64,000 bases of DNA from Companilactobacillus alimentarius DSM 20249 (GCF_002849895.1 NZ_CP018867.1:1-64000); one strand, 5' to 3'; positions 8,031 through 20,714 are shown, counted from the stretch's first letter. Program-made: numbers and translations. Notes: generated by a model not told the origin, from the sequence alone.

Positions 8031-10548
8031 ATGGCTGATGTCAATAATGAAAAGATATTAGATAATTTAAAAAGAAAATTTAATCATGGTAGTCACATTA
8101 TTTTTTGGTATGACGATAATGGTGAATTTACGGATAAAATAAATGAAATCACAAATGGATTAACAGGAATTGCACAAGTAGTTGTTCTACATCTGGGAGA
8201 ACAACTTAAGTTGAAATTAAAGTTCTTATCAGCTTCGGAAGAAGAAAATTTTTTGATTTATTCTCCTGAGAAACAACCCGTTCTTGAAGATAATCATTTA
8301 CGAGATATTATTTTATATTCAGATACATTTACTGCTGACGCACAAGAAATGATTAGACGTGATTTGGGATTACCGGAGAAAATGGGATCCTTTGTTAAAG
8401 AACATTCTAAGTTTTTTGGTAGTAAGGCTCGTCGGAAGAGTTTTAGCAAATATGATCCGAAGAGTTTTGATAATAATCCTGAACTAGCAATTCTAGCTAC
8501 TTTGGTTAATTCTCAACGGGTTTTGGTCAGTTACTTTGATATTTTAAGAATTGTTTTGTGTGCAGGAGTTCATAATGATAGTTATTTAAATGAATTTGCC
8601 AAATATGGTGTGTTAGATGCATTTTGGGATAATGCGCGAAAAATTTTTGGTTATGAAGAGAAACAACCTAGTTTAATAAGACTAGCCACTTCATTATTTT
8701 TAACTGAAACTTTCCATCAAATGGATAAGGAAGTACCTAAGCAAGTTAATGTTTACGATTTGATGACTAAATATCCGAACGTAAGTACCTTTGTGAATCA
8801 ATTTAGTAACTTGAATTTTAATGGTGATGATAAATTTGAAGAAGTAGCAGATGAAGTTTGGAGATTTGTAGATGGTAATACCTTATTCAAGAATATCAAA
8901 GTGGATGATTTTGCTAAATCTTCAGTATTTTCTATTTTTGATAGATGGATTCTTTTATGGGAACAAGGACGTTTAAAATTATCGGATTTTGACAGTCAAA
9001 TTAATGGTGAATCTTTTCCAGAGGTAGTGAAACATCGACTGGAAATGCACTATGGTAGTAAATATAAAGTTCTTTATAATATGATTCTCAGCGCATGGGA
9101 TTTATTGTCTTCGGTAGGACGTCATCCGTCTACGACGACTGAAAGTATGATTACGGATTATATAAATGGCGGTTACTTGATTGATACGTACTATCGTAGA
9201 TTTATTTTGAATTATCAAAAATCAGGTATGATAGAACAATTTGATCAAACTAAGAATTTAATTGAATCAGTTTATTCCAATGATTATTTAAACAATTATA
9301 ATTTTTCATGGACAGAAAAAACTTGATTATAAAAAGATTTCTAGTCGTCACTTGCAGCGTAATTTTTATAAAAATTATGTGACAACTGAACAGAATAGAA
9401 TTGTTGTGATTATTTCTGATGCGTTTAGGTTTGAAGCAGCCAAGGAATTAGAAAGAGATTTATCTATGGATGATCAAATAATTGACCATCAAATGAACTA
9501 TTTGGTTTCAGGATTACCTTCAGTAACATATATGGGAATGCCTTCTTTACTTCCTAATGATAGATTAAGTTTAGTTGATAAGAATTTATTGGTTGATGGT
9601 AAAGAAGCCAATAATCGTGAAAAACGTGAAGAAATTTTAATTGATAAAAATCCTAATAGTGCCGCTTTTGCACTGGATGATTTGAAGGGAGCTACTTCTA
9701 AAGAAATAAAACGGTTATTTGCCAATAAAGAAGTAGTTTATATTTATCACAATCAAATTGATGCAATTGCTGACAATAAGAAAACTGAAGATGATGTTTT
9801 TAAAGCTACAGCTGAGGCAATAAATGAAATTAAAAATTTAATATCACGACTTAGAACTAATAATATTAATAATTTTTATATTACAGCTGATCACGGTTAT
9901 ATTTATCGTGCAGATACTTTAACTGATATGGATAAAATTTCTGAAGATGTGTCATATGGTGATTTAAAATCACAACGCTATATTGTGACTGAAAATTTGA
10001 TTGATGAACCTGGAATTGGAAAACAGAAGTTAGCAGATGTGTTGAATAATGCCGATTCAAGGTGGGTTTATTATCCACAGACTGCTAATGTTTTTAAATC
10101 AGCTGGATCATTTAATTACGTTCATGGTGGAGCCTCATTACAAGAAATGATTGTTCCACTGTTGAAAGTTAAGACTACTTCAAGTAAATCCGTAGCGGTT
10201 GATGTTGAACTACAATTAATCAGTTCTAATCGCAGTATTACTTCTCTTGAAGTACCAATTCGTTTGTTACAGGCAAGCCCAATCGATGCAACTAATCGTC
10301 CAGTTGTTTATGATATTTATTTTGAAGATGATAAAGATGAATTGATTTCTACTAAGATTTCAATTAATGCTGATTCAGTTGAAACTAAGGTAGAAAATAG
10401 AATGACAGATTTGACAATTAATTTAGTGGATAAACAATATGATCGAAATAGCAAATATTATTTAGTGGTTGAAAATACTAACACTGGAAAAAGAGTAAAG
10501 GCTGTTTATAATATGGATATTGCAGGCTCTGGAGATTTTGATTTTTAA
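8031..10548 (+). pseudogene. pglZ: BREX alkaline-phosphatase-superfamily protein PglZ, one frameshift
   Basis: PglZ is the conserved alkaline-phosphatase-fold protein of BREX. The start is ATG 8031 with AGAGG eight bases upstream; an upstream TTG at 8013 is unlikely. The frame breaks at the A run 9316-9321 (one extra A): WTEK is followed by a stop, while the +1 frame continues LDYKKISSRHLQ without loss. The reconstructed protein is ~839 residues, normal for the family. Metal-site motifs are in the second half: SDAFRFEAA, TADHGYIYRAD and VHGGASLQEMIVP. The gene ends the BREX operon; a terminator follows and no brxL is found downstream. Identity is firm. As written only an N-terminal fragment would be made. 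Confidence 0.88.
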
Positions 10549-10561
10549 TATTAAAATATAC

Positions 10562-10586
10562 GACCAAGCGTTCGCTTGGTCTTTTT
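10562..10586 (+). terminator. Rho-independent terminator after pglZ
   Basis: GACCAAGCG and CGCTTGGTC form a perfect 9-bp stem with a two-base spacer, followed by TTTTT. It closes the BREX operon 14 bp after pglZ and separates it from ymdB. Confidence 0.9.
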
Positions 10587-10640
10587 AATTCTCACAAAAA
10601 TTGATACAATATCTTAGGTAAAGATTGGGGATAAAATATA

Positions 10641-11444
10641 ATGAAAATACTTTTCGTTGGAGATGTCGTGGGTTCTGTCGGCATTAAGGCTATAGAAACA
10701 TATCTACCTGAGATCAAGCAACGTGTTAAGCCACAATTAACGATTGTTAATGGTGAAAATGCTGCTGGTGGTAAGGGTACCAAGGAACCTGACTATCAAA
10801 AGATTACGCGTGCTGGTGCTGATGTTGTCACTGGTGGTAATCACACTTGGGATAAGCGTGAAATTCTAGATTTCATTGATGATCCAAAGAAAAATATTCT
10901 CCGTCCATATAATTTTCCAGGGGAACGTGTTCCGGGACGTGGTTTTCTTGAAATCAATGTCAATTCTAAAAAGGTTTATGTCATTAATATGATGGGAACC
11001 GCTTTGATGAGACCAATCGATAATCCATTTATTGCTGCAGATAAGTTAGTGGATACTTTGGATGAAGATGCGGTAAAATTTGTTGATTTCCATGCGGAAA
11101 CTACTAGTGAAAAAATCGCCTTTGCCAATTATATGGTTGGGCGTGTTTCAGCTGTGGTTGGGACTCACACTCATGTCCAAACTAATGATGCCCAAGTTAT
11201 TAACAAGCAAACTGCATTACTGACTGATGTCGGTATGACTGGTTCGTACGATGGTATTTTGGGCGATAAAAAAGAACCTATCATTAATAATTTCTTGACC
11301 CAACGTCCTAACAAATTCGATGTTGACGAAGATGGCCGCATGCAAATTAATTTCTGTGTCATTGATATCAACGATAAAACTAATAATGCACGTAGTATAA
11401 AAAATTATGTCATTACACCAAATAATCAAACATTTTTGAACTAA
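10641..11444 (+). CDS. ymdB: YmdB-family metallophosphoesterase (TIGR00282)
   Basis: This is a 267-residue cytosolic metallophosphoesterase; B. subtilis YmdB hydrolyses 2',3'-cyclic nucleotides and influences biofilm and motility decisions. The dinuclear metal-site motifs are all present: FVGDVVG (D8), NGEN (39-42), GGNHTWDK (~67-74), FHAETTSEK (~150) and GTHTHVQT (~174). The length matches the family. The start ATG 10641 is preceded by a weak GGGGAT site. It stands first in the housekeeping block, 15 bp before mutS, so the two are probably co-transcribed. The function in this species is inferred from the family. Confidence 0.92.
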   Translation: MKILFVGDVVGSVGIKAIETYLPEIKQRVKPQLTIVNGENAAGGKGTKEPDYQKITRAGADVVTGGNHTWDKREILDFIDDPKKNILRPYNFPGERVPGRGFLEINVNSKKVYVINMMGTALMRPIDNPFIAADKLVDTLDEDAVKFVDFHAETTSEKIAFANYMVGRVSAVVGTHTHVQTNDAQVINKQTALLTDVGMTGSYDGILGDKKEPIINNFLTQRPNKFDVDEDGRMQINFCVIDINDKTNNARSIKNYVITPNNQTFLN

Positions 11445-11457
11445 TGGAGGGTAATTC

Positions 11458-14073
11458 ATGCCTCAAAAAACTAAAGAAACACCAATGATGGAGCAATATC
11501 TGGAGTATAAGAAACAATATCCAGATGCTTTTTTGTTATATCGGGTTGGTGATTTTTATGAAATGTTCTACGACGATGCCGTTAAAGGCTCACAGATATT
11601 AGAGTTAACTTTGACATCCCGTAACAAAAAAGCTGATGAAGGCATTCCGATGTGTGGAGTTCCTCATCACGCAATTGAAGGCTACATTGATACACTTGTG
11701 GATAACGGATATAAAGTAGCAGTGTGTGATCAGTTAGAAAATCCCGCAGACGCACAAGGTAAAATGGTTAAGCGTGGCGTCACAAGAGTAGTCACGCCAG
11801 GCACAATCATGGATAAATCTAGTCAAGCTAAGGAAAATAACTATATCACTGCAATCACGACTGCCAAAGGAAAGTTTGGCTTAGCTTATGCGGACTTATC
11901 CACCGGTGAAGTTAAGGTTACCTCAGTTGATAATCAATTAGATTTAACTAATGAATTACAGAATCTTGATACTAAAGAGACGGTGGTTTCTGGCAAGTTC
12001 CCTCAAAAATATTTGGATAGATTACGTAAAATTGGTATTTTAATTTCCAAATTAGATGAATTGGAAGAAAATTATAGTTTCGACTTTTCCCAAATTACTT
12101 CTGATGACGAAGTATCCACAGTTAAGCTGTTGATAAGTTATTTGATCAAAACCCAGATGAGATCCTTGGATCATTTAAAAGCTGCACAATCGTATGAGAC
12201 TTCATCTTACTTATTGATGGATCACAATGCTCAAAGTAATTTAGAGCTATTTAAAAATATTCGAACTAATAAGAAGTCGGGGACACTTTTGTGGCTCTTG
12301 GATGAGACCAAAACGGCGATGGGAAGTCGTTTGTTGAAGCAATGGTTGGCACGTCCTCTTATCAGTGTAGAAAAGTTACATCAACGTCAAAAATTAGTCC
12401 AAGTCTTTTTGGATAATTACTTTCAAAGATCGTCATTTCAAGACTATTTAACGAAGGTCTATGATTTAGAACGTTTGGCCGGTAGGGTTGCTTATGGGAC
12501 GGTTAATGGACGTGATTTGATCCAATTGAAGACCTCGTTAGAACAAGTACCTGAAATAAAGTCTATTCTTTTAGATATTGGTGACGACAATTTAACTAGT
12601 TATGTTGAAAAAATTGATGAAGTAAAAGATGTTTATGAACTGATTGATAAGTCGATTGTTGAAGAACCCCCGATCTCTGTTACAGGCGGTGGATTGATCA
12701 AGGATAATTATGATGAACAACTGGACAAATATTTAGACGCTTCTAAAAATGGTAAGCAATGGCTGGCTACTTTGAAGGCTAAAGAACAAGATGAAACGGG
12801 AATCAATAATCTTAAAATCGGTTATAACAAGGTTTTTGGATACTATATCGAGGTCAGTCGCGCTAATATCGATAAGGTGCCAGAAGATCGTTACACCAGA
12901 AAACAGACTCTAGTCAATGCTGAACGTTATATCACGCCAGAGTTAAAGGAAAAAGAAAGTTTGATTCTTGAAGCTGAGGAAAAATCCAAGAGTTTGGAGT
13001 ATCATCTTTTTGACCAAATTAGAAGTAAGATCAAAGCACAGATCAGGAGGATTCAAGCTCTAGCTAATATTTTGTCACAGTTAGATGTTTTACAGAGTTT
13101 TGCGGTTGTCAGTGAAGAGTACCACTATGTTGCTCCAAAATTTATTGAAGGACATCAATTGGAAATTAAAAATGGGCGTCATCCCGTTGTGGAAAAAGTG
13201 TTGAGTAATAATAGCTATATTCCAAACGACGTAAATTTTGATGATCAGACTGATATTTTGTTGATAACAGGTCCTAACATGTCTGGTAAGAGTACTTATA
13301 TGCGTCAATTAGCATTGACCGTGATTATGGCTCAGATTGGCTGTTTTGTACCAGCTGAGAGTGCATCTTTGCCAATTTTTGATCATATTTTTACACGGAT
13401 TGGTGCTGCCGATGATCTAATCTCTGGTGACAGTACGTTCATGGTTGAAATGCGTGAAGCAAATGATGCTTTGAAAAATGCGACTGAAAATAGTCTGATT
13501 ATCTTCGATGAAATTGGTCGAGGAACGGCAACCTATGATGGAATGGCTTTGGCTCAGGCAATCATTGAATATATCGACAAGAATGTCAAAGCTATGACGA
13601 TGTTTTCGACACATTATCATGAGTTGACTGAACTAGAAAGTCAGTTGCCAGGTTTAAGAAATGTCCATGTTGATGCTTCTGAAGAAAATGGCGATTTGGT
13701 CTTTTTGCACAAAGTTTTACCTGGACCAGCCGATAAGTCATACGGAATCCATGTTGCTAAATTGGCAGGATTACCAGAAGAAGTCTTAACTAGTGCTGGT
13801 AAGATTTTGGAAGGATTAGAGAAGAGTTCGATTCATACGACAGTTTCAGAGAGTATCCATGAACCAGTCGCAAAAACTCCAACTCAAAGTCCAAAAGAAC
13901 CAGTTGAGGAAGATGAGGCTCAATTGTCGCTTTTCCCGGAAACTAAACCAGTTAAAAAAGTATCAAATAAAGAGAATCAAGTTATTAAAGAATTAAACGG
14001 GAAAGATTTAATGAGTGTCACGCCAATTGAAGCAATCAATTTACTTTATAAGTGGCAAAAAAAACTTAAATAA
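11458..14073 (+). CDS. mutS: DNA mismatch repair ATPase MutS
   Basis: MutS recognises mismatches and small loops and recruits MutL. It has 871 residues, the normal length. The mismatch-binding F-x-E motif is at GDFYEMF (F33, E35), Walker A at GPNMSGKS (~605) and Walker B with signature at [13 protein letters not shown] (~684). The C-terminus has a variable Pro/Glu-rich linker (~800-835) before the final helix-turn-helix. ATG 11458 has GGAGGG eight bases upstream. mutL follows after 5-14 bp, forming the standard mutSL operon, and ruvAB continues it. No frameshift was seen, so mismatch repair should be intact. Confidence 0.97.
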   Translation: MPQKTKETPMMEQYLEYKKQYPDAFLLYRVGDFYEMFYDDAVKGSQILELTLTSRNKKADEGIPMCGVPHHAIEGYIDTLVDNGYKVAVCDQLENPADAQGKMVKRGVTRVVTPGTIMDKSSQAKENNYITAITTAKGKFGLAYADLSTGEVKVTSVDNQLDLTNELQNLDTKETVVSGKFPQKYLDRLRKIGILISKLDELEENYSFDFSQITSDDEVSTVKLLISYLIKTQMRSLDHLKAAQSYETSSYLLMDHNAQSNLELFKNIRTNKKSGTLLWLLDETKTAMGSRLLKQWLARPLISVEKLHQRQKLVQVFLDNYFQRSSFQDYLTKVYDLERLAGRVAYGTVNGRDLIQLKTSLEQVPEIKSILLDIGDDNLTSYVEKIDEVKDVYELIDKSIVEEPPISVTGGGLIKDNYDEQLDKYLDASKNGKQWLATLKAKEQDETGINNLKIGYNKVFGYYIEVSRANIDKVPEDRYTRKQTLVNAERYITPELKEKESLILEAEEKSKSLEYHLFDQIRSKIKAQIRRIQALANILSQLDVLQSFAVVSEEYHYVAPKFIEGHQLEIKNGRHPVVEKVLSNNSYIPNDVNFDDQTDILLITGPNMSGKSTYMRQLALTVIMAQIGCFVPAESASLPIFDHIFTRIGAADDLISGDSTFMVEMREANDALKNATENSLIIFDEIGRGTATYDGMALAQAIIEYIDKNVKAMTMFSTHYHELTELESQLPGLRNVHVDASEENGDLVFLHKVLPGPADKSYGIHVAKLAGLPEEVLTSAGKILEGLEKSSIHTTVSESIHEPVAKTPTQSPKEPVEEDEAQLSLFPETKPVKKVSNKENQVIKELNGKDLMSVTPIEAINLLYKWQKKLK

Positions 14074-14087
14074 AGAAGGTGGAAAAA

Positions 14088-15989
14088 GTGGGAGTAATTC
14101 ATGAGTTGCCAGTTGAACTAAGTAATCAAATTGCGGCTGGTGAAGTTATCGAACGTCCCGCGTCAGTCGTCAAAGAGCTGGTAGAAAATTCCATCGACGC
14201 TAAAGCAACTCAAGTTTTAATTACCGTGCAACAATCTGGGATGAAATCAATTGAGGTCAATGATAATGGAAAGGGAATTGCGGCAGATGATGTCGAAGTT
14301 GCCTTTTTGCCACATACCACTAGTAAAATTTCTAATGGTCGTGATTTATTTAATGTTAAAACTTTAGGATTTCGTGGTGAGGCTTTAGCTAGTATTGCTT
14401 CTATCTCTAAATTAACCGTCTTAACTAGTACTGATGGTAAGTCCGCTGTCAAAGCTAAGTTTTCAGGTAGCGAACTCGTTAAAAAGGAAACTTTTGCGCG
14501 CTCAATTGGTACAACGATGCTAGTCGAAGATATTTTTTTCAATACTCCAGCACGACTGAAGTATGTCAAATCGCTTCATACTGAATTGAATCGAATCGTT
14601 GATATCGTGGATCGCTTAGCTATGGGACATCCAGAGATTTCTTTTCGCCTGATTCATGAAGGTAAGGATCTTGTTTGGACTTCGGGCAATAATAATTTGC
14701 AACAGACAATTGCAGGGATTTATGGTCGCACGATTGCTAGTCACATGTTTCAATTCCAAAATTCCGATCCCGATTACGAGATTCAAGGTTTCTTTTCTAA
14801 ACCTGATACAACTCGTTCGAATCGTTCTTATATTTCATTGATTCTAAATGGACGTTATATTAAGAACTTTCAGTTGACCAACGCCGTAGTGAGAGGTTAT
14901 GGATCTAAATTGATGGTGGCACGTTATCCAATCGCAGTGATTGATATAAAAATGGATCCTAGTTTAGTTGATATTAACGTTCACCCTACTAAGCAAGAGG
15001 TGCGTTTATCAAATGAGGGTCACATTGGCGATCTGATCAGTGATGGGATAAAAAAACGTTTATCGCAACAAAACTTGATTCCTGATGCGGTTAAGAACTT
15101 AGGTAGAAAAGAAACTAAGAAACTTGATACATATAAACCCGAACAGATCAGTTTTGATGATGTTGAAACGATTGATAAAATTTCTGAGCCATTGAAACAA
15201 ACAGAGGTTGCTCAGCCACAAGTAAAGCCGCAAACTGAGCGTTTTGAAACCCTAACTGATGGTAAGCCGATTTTTAAAGATCCAGTTCATTTAAAATCAT
15301 GGGATGAACGATTGAAGAGTGAAGCTGATAAAGTCAAGGTAATTAAATCAGATGAACCTCAAGTTGACGATGAAAAAAAAGGTTTTCCAGAGTTACGTTA
15401 CATTGGACAGATTCACGGAACTTATTTAGTCGCTGAAAGTCAAGATGGTTTCTATTTGCTTGATCAACATGCCGCACAGGAACGTGTCAATTATGAATAT
15501 TATCGCCAAGAGATTGGCAAGGTTTCTCAAGATCAGCAAAAATTGTTGGTACCAATTGTTTTGGATTATCCTAATTCTGAAAGTATTTTAATTCGGGAGA
15601 AGAAGCCTGTTTTAGAAAGCATCGGGTTGTATCTGGATGATTTTGGTCAAAATAGTTTTGTCGTAAATACGCATCCGACCTGGTTTGTTCCCGGTCAAGA
15701 AGAGTCGACAATCAAGGAAATGGTTGACTATGTCTTAAATGATTCTAAAATCAGTGTGGCGAGCTTCCGTGAAAAGAATGCTATTATGATGAGTTGCAAA
15801 AGGGCTATCAAAGCCAATCATCATTTGACCGATCAAGAGGCAATTGAATTGTTGCATAATTTGACTAAAGCCGAGAATCCATATAATTGTCCCCATGGAC
15901 GTCCAGTTTTAGTAGAGTTCAGTAATAAAGATCTTGAGAAAATGTTCAAGAGAATCCAAGATCCACATGATACTAGAGAGAGTGAATAA
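14088..15989 (+). CDS. mutL: DNA mismatch repair protein MutL
   Basis: MutL is the GHKL ATPase that couples MutS to strand cleavage. I prefer GTG 14088 (reads MGVIHELP) to the GTG at 14079, because GAAGGTGG lies just upstream and family proteins start this way. N-terminal GHKL motifs: ELVENSIDA, DNGKGI and TLGFRGEAL. The C-terminal dimerisation domain carries DQHAAQERVNYE, the endonuclease motif DQHA-x2-E-x4-E, so this is a nicking MutL as expected in bacteria without MutH. The linker (~340-430) is diverged, as usual. It lies between mutS and ruvA (2 bp gap) and is probably translated from the same mRNA. Confidence 0.96.
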   Translation: MGVIHELPVELSNQIAAGEVIERPASVVKELVENSIDAKATQVLITVQQSGMKSIEVNDNGKGIAADDVEVAFLPHTTSKISNGRDLFNVKTLGFRGEALASIASISKLTVLTSTDGKSAVKAKFSGSELVKKETFARSIGTTMLVEDIFFNTPARLKYVKSLHTELNRIVDIVDRLAMGHPEISFRLIHEGKDLVWTSGNNNLQQTIAGIYGRTIASHMFQFQNSDPDYEIQGFFSKPDTTRSNRSYISLILNGRYIKNFQLTNAVVRGYGSKLMVARYPIAVIDIKMDPSLVDINVHPTKQEVRLSNEGHIGDLISDGIKKRLSQQNLIPDAVKNLGRKETKKLDTYKPEQISFDDVETIDKISEPLKQTEVAQPQVKPQTERFETLTDGKPIFKDPVHLKSWDERLKSEADKVKVIKSDEPQVDDEKKGFPELRYIGQIHGTYLVAESQDGFYLLDQHAAQERVNYEYYRQEIGKVSQDQQKLLVPIVLDYPNSESILIREKKPVLESIGLYLDDFGQNSFVVNTHPTWFVPGQEESTIKEMVDYVLNDSKISVASFREKNAIMMSCKRAIKANHHLTDQEAIELLHNLTKAENPYNCPHGRPVLVEFSNKDLEKMFKRIQDPHDTRESE

Positions 15990-15991
15990 TT

Positions 15992-16585
15992 ATGTTTGAA
16001 TATTTAAGTGGTTTAATAACCTCGGTTACCCCTTCATATGTTGTTGTGGATGTTGCAGGTGTCGGATATAAAGTGCAAGTAGCCAACCCTTATCGCTATG
16101 AAGAAAACCAAAAGGCGAAAGTTTACGTAGAACAAATTGTCCGTGACAATGAACAATCCTTGTACGGCTTTTATGATTTGAATGAGAAGAATATCTTTTT
16201 ACATCTAATCAGCGTCTCCGGAATTGGACCCAAGAGTGCTTTAGCAATTTTGGCTGGACAAGACTTGCAAGGTCTGATTCACGCAATTGAGAATGATGAT
16301 GTGAAATTTTTGACTAAGTTTCCTAAAATTGGCAAGAAGACGGCTCAGCAGATTATTTTGGATCTTAGTGGTAAGTTCACCTCTGAAGGTCAGATGACGC
16401 TTGGAGAGGCTCCTGTTGCTTTCAGCAGTGGTCTGAGTCAAGAATTAGAAGATGGTTTAGCAGCTCTAGAGTCACTAGGTTATTCACCTAAAGAAATCAG
16501 TCGAGTTAAATCAAATCTTGAAAAAGAGCATTTGAAGAGTGCTGATGAATATTTACGTGCTGGATTAAAGTTATTAAGCAAGTAA
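15992..16585 (+). CDS. ruvA: Holliday junction helicase subunit RuvA
   Basis: RuvA tetramers bind Holliday junctions and load RuvB. The 197-residue protein shows an N-terminal OB fold (starts MFEYLSGLITSV), tandem helix-hairpin-helix motifs (SVSGIGPKSALAIL and FPKIGKKTAQQIILDL) and a C-terminal RuvB-binding three-helix domain (ALESLGYSPKEI). The start ATG 15992 lies 2 bp after mutL, indicating tight coupling. ruvB follows 27 bp downstream. Confidence 0.96.
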   Translation: MFEYLSGLITSVTPSYVVVDVAGVGYKVQVANPYRYEENQKAKVYVEQIVRDNEQSLYGFYDLNEKNIFLHLISVSGIGPKSALAILAGQDLQGLIHAIENDDVKFLTKFPKIGKKTAQQIILDLSGKFTSEGQMTLGEAPVAFSSGLSQELEDGLAALESLGYSPKEISRVKSNLEKEHLKSADEYLRAGLKLLSK

Positions 16586-16612
16586 AGTTTTAAAGAAGTT
16601 TGAGGGAAGGGA

Positions 16613-17656
16613 GTGTTAAAAATCGAGAATAATGAAAATGATAGTGAACGTCTAACTGATGCCGACTCACTTGATAATAATGAAGATATCATTGAACAGA
16701 CACTTCGTCCGCAAAGTTTTGACCAATATTTAGGTCAGGAAAAGGCTAAAAAAGAATTAGATGTTTATATTAAAGCTGCCAAGCAACGTCAACAAACTTT
16801 GGATCATGTTTTGCTGTATGGCCCTCCAGGGCTTGGTAAAACGACTTTGGCAATGATTATTGCTAATGAAATGGGTGTTAATATCCATACAACAACTGGG
16901 CCATCAATTGAAAAATCGGGCGATTTGGTTGCAGTTTTAGATGAATTGGAACCTGGGGATGTCTTGTTTATTGACGAAATCCATCGGATGCCTCGGGCAA
17001 TTGAAGAAGTGCTCTATTCAGCAATGGAAGATTTTTATATTGATATCATTGTAGGACAGGGTAGTGAATCAAGATCTTTACATCATCAGTTAGTTCCGTA
17101 TACACTGATTGGAGCAACGACGGCTGCGGGTAAATTGTCGGCACCATTGCGCGATCGTTTCGGAATTATTGAAAGAATGGAATACTATACGATTGATGAG
17201 TTGTCAAAAATCGTCTTCCGTTCAGCCAAGGTCCTCAACATCAACGTTGATGAAGAAGGTGCTCATGAGATTGCTAGAAGATCTCGTGGTACGCCTAGAA
17301 TTGCCAATCGTTTGTTGAAGCGTGTGCGTGATTTTGCCCAAGTAGAGAATAAAGATACGATTGATTACGACATGGCAGAATCTGCTTTGAACCAACTCCA
17401 AGTCGATGATGCTGGACTCGATCATTTGGATCGAAGAATTTTGACGATGATTATTGAACTTTACAATGGTGGTCCCGTAGGCTTGAAAGTTATTGCCGCT
17501 AATATTGGCGAAGAACAAGAAACAATTGAAGAGGTCTATGAGCCCTATTTGATGCAGATGGGATTTTTAAAGCGAACGGCTAAGGGCCGTGTTGTAACTA
17601 GAAAAGGTTATGAACATATGGGTTTGCCATATCCCGAAGAAGCGGATAATAATTAA
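16613..17656 (+). CDS. ruvB: Holliday junction branch-migration ATPase RuvB
   Basis: RuvB is the AAA+ motor that drives branch migration with RuvA. It has 347 residues including a ~20-residue acidic N-terminal leader. Walker A is GPPGLGKTT, Walker B FIDEIHR, sensor motif GATTAAGKL, and the arginine-finger region [11 protein letters not shown]; a winged helix ends the protein. The start is GTG 16613. GGAAGG lies very close to it, so a slightly downstream start cannot be excluded. It ends the mutSL-ruvAB run; a 62-bp gap precedes queA. Confidence 0.95.
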   Translation: MLKIENNENDSERLTDADSLDNNEDIIEQTLRPQSFDQYLGQEKAKKELDVYIKAAKQRQQTLDHVLLYGPPGLGKTTLAMIIANEMGVNIHTTTGPSIEKSGDLVAVLDELEPGDVLFIDEIHRMPRAIEEVLYSAMEDFYIDIIVGQGSESRSLHHQLVPYTLIGATTAAGKLSAPLRDRFGIIERMEYYTIDELSKIVFRSAKVLNINVDEEGAHEIARRSRGTPRIANRLLKRVRDFAQVENKDTIDYDMAESALNQLQVDDAGLDHLDRRILTMIIELYNGGPVGLKVIAANIGEEQETIEEVYEPYLMQMGFLKRTAKGRVVTRKGYEHMGLPYPEEADNN

Positions 17657-17718
17657 GCATTATATTATTAATGTGATTCACGTAGCTTTGAATAAATCGA
17701 ATAAAAAGGAGAATTTAG

Positions 17719-18753
17719 ATGACACTGACAACAGAAGATTTTGATTATAACTTACCAGAAGAACTTATTGCACAGACACCGATCAAGAATCGTGATCAAT
17801 CACGTCTTTTAGTTTTGGATCATGAAACTGGTCAATATCAAGATAAGCATTTTTATGATATTTTGGATTATTTGAATCCAGGCGATGCTTTGGTAATGAA
17901 TAACTCACGAGTTTTGCCTGCTCGTTTGTATGGAACAAAAGAAGATACGGATGGGCATGAGGAAGTCTTACTTTTAAACAATATTGAAGGCGACAAGTGG
18001 GAAGTTTTAATGAAACCTGCTCGACGTGCCAAGGTCGGTACCAAAGTTAAATTTGGTGACGGTCAACTTGAAGCTGAGGTCCTAGAAGATTTGGAACACG
18101 GAGGCAAGATTATCGAATTTCATTATCAAGGAATTTTTATGGAAATCTTGGAACAATTAGGTGAAATGCCATTGCCTCCATATATCAAGGAAAAACTAGA
18201 TGATCCTAATCGTTATCAGACAGTTTATGCCAAAGAGAATGGTTCGGCGGCTGCTCCTACAGCAGGATTGCATTGGACTAAGGATCTGTTGAAAAAAGTT
18301 GAAGATAAAGGTGTCAAATTAGTTTATCTAACACTTCATGTAGGTCTAGGAACTTTTCGTCCAGTGACAGAATCAGATATCAGTAAGCATGTAATGCACT
18401 CTGAGTTCTATCGTTTGGATGAAGAGTCAGCAAAGACTTTGAATGAGGTTCGTCAAAATGGTGGCAAGATTGTAGCCACAGGGACGACTTCAATCAGAAC
18501 TTTGGAAACGATTGGAACTAAATTTAACGGGGAAATCAAAGCTGATAGTGGCTGGACTGACATTTTTATTAAGCCTGGTTATGAATGGAAAGTGGTGAAT
18601 GCTTTCATTACGAACTTCCATTTGCCTAAATCAACTTTAGTTATGTTAGTCGCTGCATTTACAGGTCGTGAAAATATTTTGAACGCATACCAACACGCGG
18701 TTGAAGAAAAGTATCGTTTCTTCAGTTTTGGCGATGCCATGTTCATTAAGTAG
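17719..18753 (+). CDS. queA: S-adenosylmethionine:tRNA ribosyltransferase-isomerase QueA
   Basis: QueA transfers and isomerises the ribosyl part of SAM onto preQ1 at tRNA position 34, giving epoxyqueuosine. The 344-residue protein has the family's opening ([13 protein letters not shown]), the [10 protein letters not shown] segment near residue 58, and the conserved PTAGLHWT and [11 protein letters not shown] motifs. ATG 17719 has AAGGAG seven bases upstream. tgt follows 9 bp later, so both enzymes of the queuosine insertion pathway share an operon. Confidence 0.96.
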   Translation: MTLTTEDFDYNLPEELIAQTPIKNRDQSRLLVLDHETGQYQDKHFYDILDYLNPGDALVMNNSRVLPARLYGTKEDTDGHEEVLLLNNIEGDKWEVLMKPARRAKVGTKVKFGDGQLEAEVLEDLEHGGKIIEFHYQGIFMEILEQLGEMPLPPYIKEKLDDPNRYQTVYAKENGSAAAPTAGLHWTKDLLKKVEDKGVKLVYLTLHVGLGTFRPVTESDISKHVMHSEFYRLDEESAKTLNEVRQNGGKIVATGTTSIRTLETIGTKFNGEIKADSGWTDIFIKPGYEWKVVNAFITNFHLPKSTLVMLVAAFTGRENILNAYQHAVEEKYRFFSFGDAMFIK

Positions 18754-19905
<1,152 letters not shown>

Positions 19906-19995
19906 AAGATTTTGATAAGAAAATTCTTCTAAAGTGGAAACAGAGTTATATTTTTGGTAACCTATAAGTATGTAAATTATTAAGAGGTGGAAAAT

Positions 19996-20484
19996 TTGAA
20001 TATGCTTACGTTAGGTGCCGGTGCTGGTGCTGGTGGTTCCATGGGACTTTTGATCTTTGTTGCGATTATGTTTGTTGGTATGTACTTTATCTCTATTCGT
20101 CCACAAAAGAAGCAACAACAAAAGCGTCAAGAAATGCTCAAAGAAATGTCTAAAGGTGATAAGGTTGTTACACTTGGTGGTATTAAAGGTGTAATTGCTT
20201 CAATCGATCGTGACAACAAAGAAGTTGTTGTTGACTGTGATGGTATTTACTTAACATTTGACTTGAACTTCATTCGTCGTACAACTCCAGTTAGTCAAGC
20301 TGCTAGTGAAAACAAGCCAGCTGATGATAAAAAGGCTGAAGCAGACAATGCTTCAACTAAGGAAACAGAAAAGGTCGAACCAAAGGAAGAATCAAAGGAA
20401 GAACCTAAAGCAGATGCTGTGAAACCAGCTGAAACTGAAAAAGAAGCAACTCCTTCTGATGACAAAAAAACTGATGAAAAATAG
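19996..20484 (+). CDS. yajC: Preprotein translocase accessory subunit YajC
   Basis: YajC is a small single-span membrane protein associated with SecDF-YidC. One transmembrane helix lies at ~12-32 (GLLIFVAIMFVGMYFI), followed by the family signature IRPQKKQQQ and the GDKVVTLGGI fold. The C-terminal ~60 residues are a highly charged Glu/Lys/Asp-rich tail of low complexity, longer than in many homologues. TTG 19996 is favoured because AGAGGTGG sits just before it; ATG 20002 is also possible. A terminator follows. Confidence 0.92.
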   Translation: MNMLTLGAGAGAGGSMGLLIFVAIMFVGMYFISIRPQKKQQQKRQEMLKEMSKGDKVVTLGGIKGVIASIDRDNKEVVVDCDGIYLTFDLNFIRRTTPVSQAASENKPADDKKAEADNASTKETEKVEPKEESKEEPKADAVKPAETEKEATPSDDKKTDEK

Positions 20485-20495
20485 TTCTGAATTAG

Positions 20496-20519
20496 GCATC
20501 CTCTTTAGGATGCTTTTTT
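20496..20519 (+). terminator. Rho-independent terminator after yajC
   Basis: GCATCCT and AGGATGC form a 7-bp stem with a CTTT loop, followed by six T. It ends the queA-tgt-yajC unit. The ~190 bp before zwf holds no recognisable gene. Confidence 0.85.
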
Positions 20520-20714
20520 AGTACTTTTAAGATGGTAATAGCTTGCCTTAAAGTATGCTTTAGGGTTTATTATAAAAAGTGTCGCTAGATAACAATGCTT
20601 TTAAATCAGGCTTATAATGCAAAATATTTACCAAATAATAAGTCATTAATGAAGATGTTTAATAAGGCATGAGGTAAAATAGAACTACATGATGCTTTCA
20701 AAGGAGTTTAGAAA

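Noticed and set aside
9352..10548. A second gene starting at TTG 9352
   Set aside because: The frame joins pglZ upstream through one extra A at 9316-9321; the TTG has no ribosome binding site and lies inside a conserved segment.
14079..14087. MutL start at GTG 14079
   Set aside because: The ribosome binding site overlaps it; GTG 14088 gives the family-typical beginning MGVIHELP.
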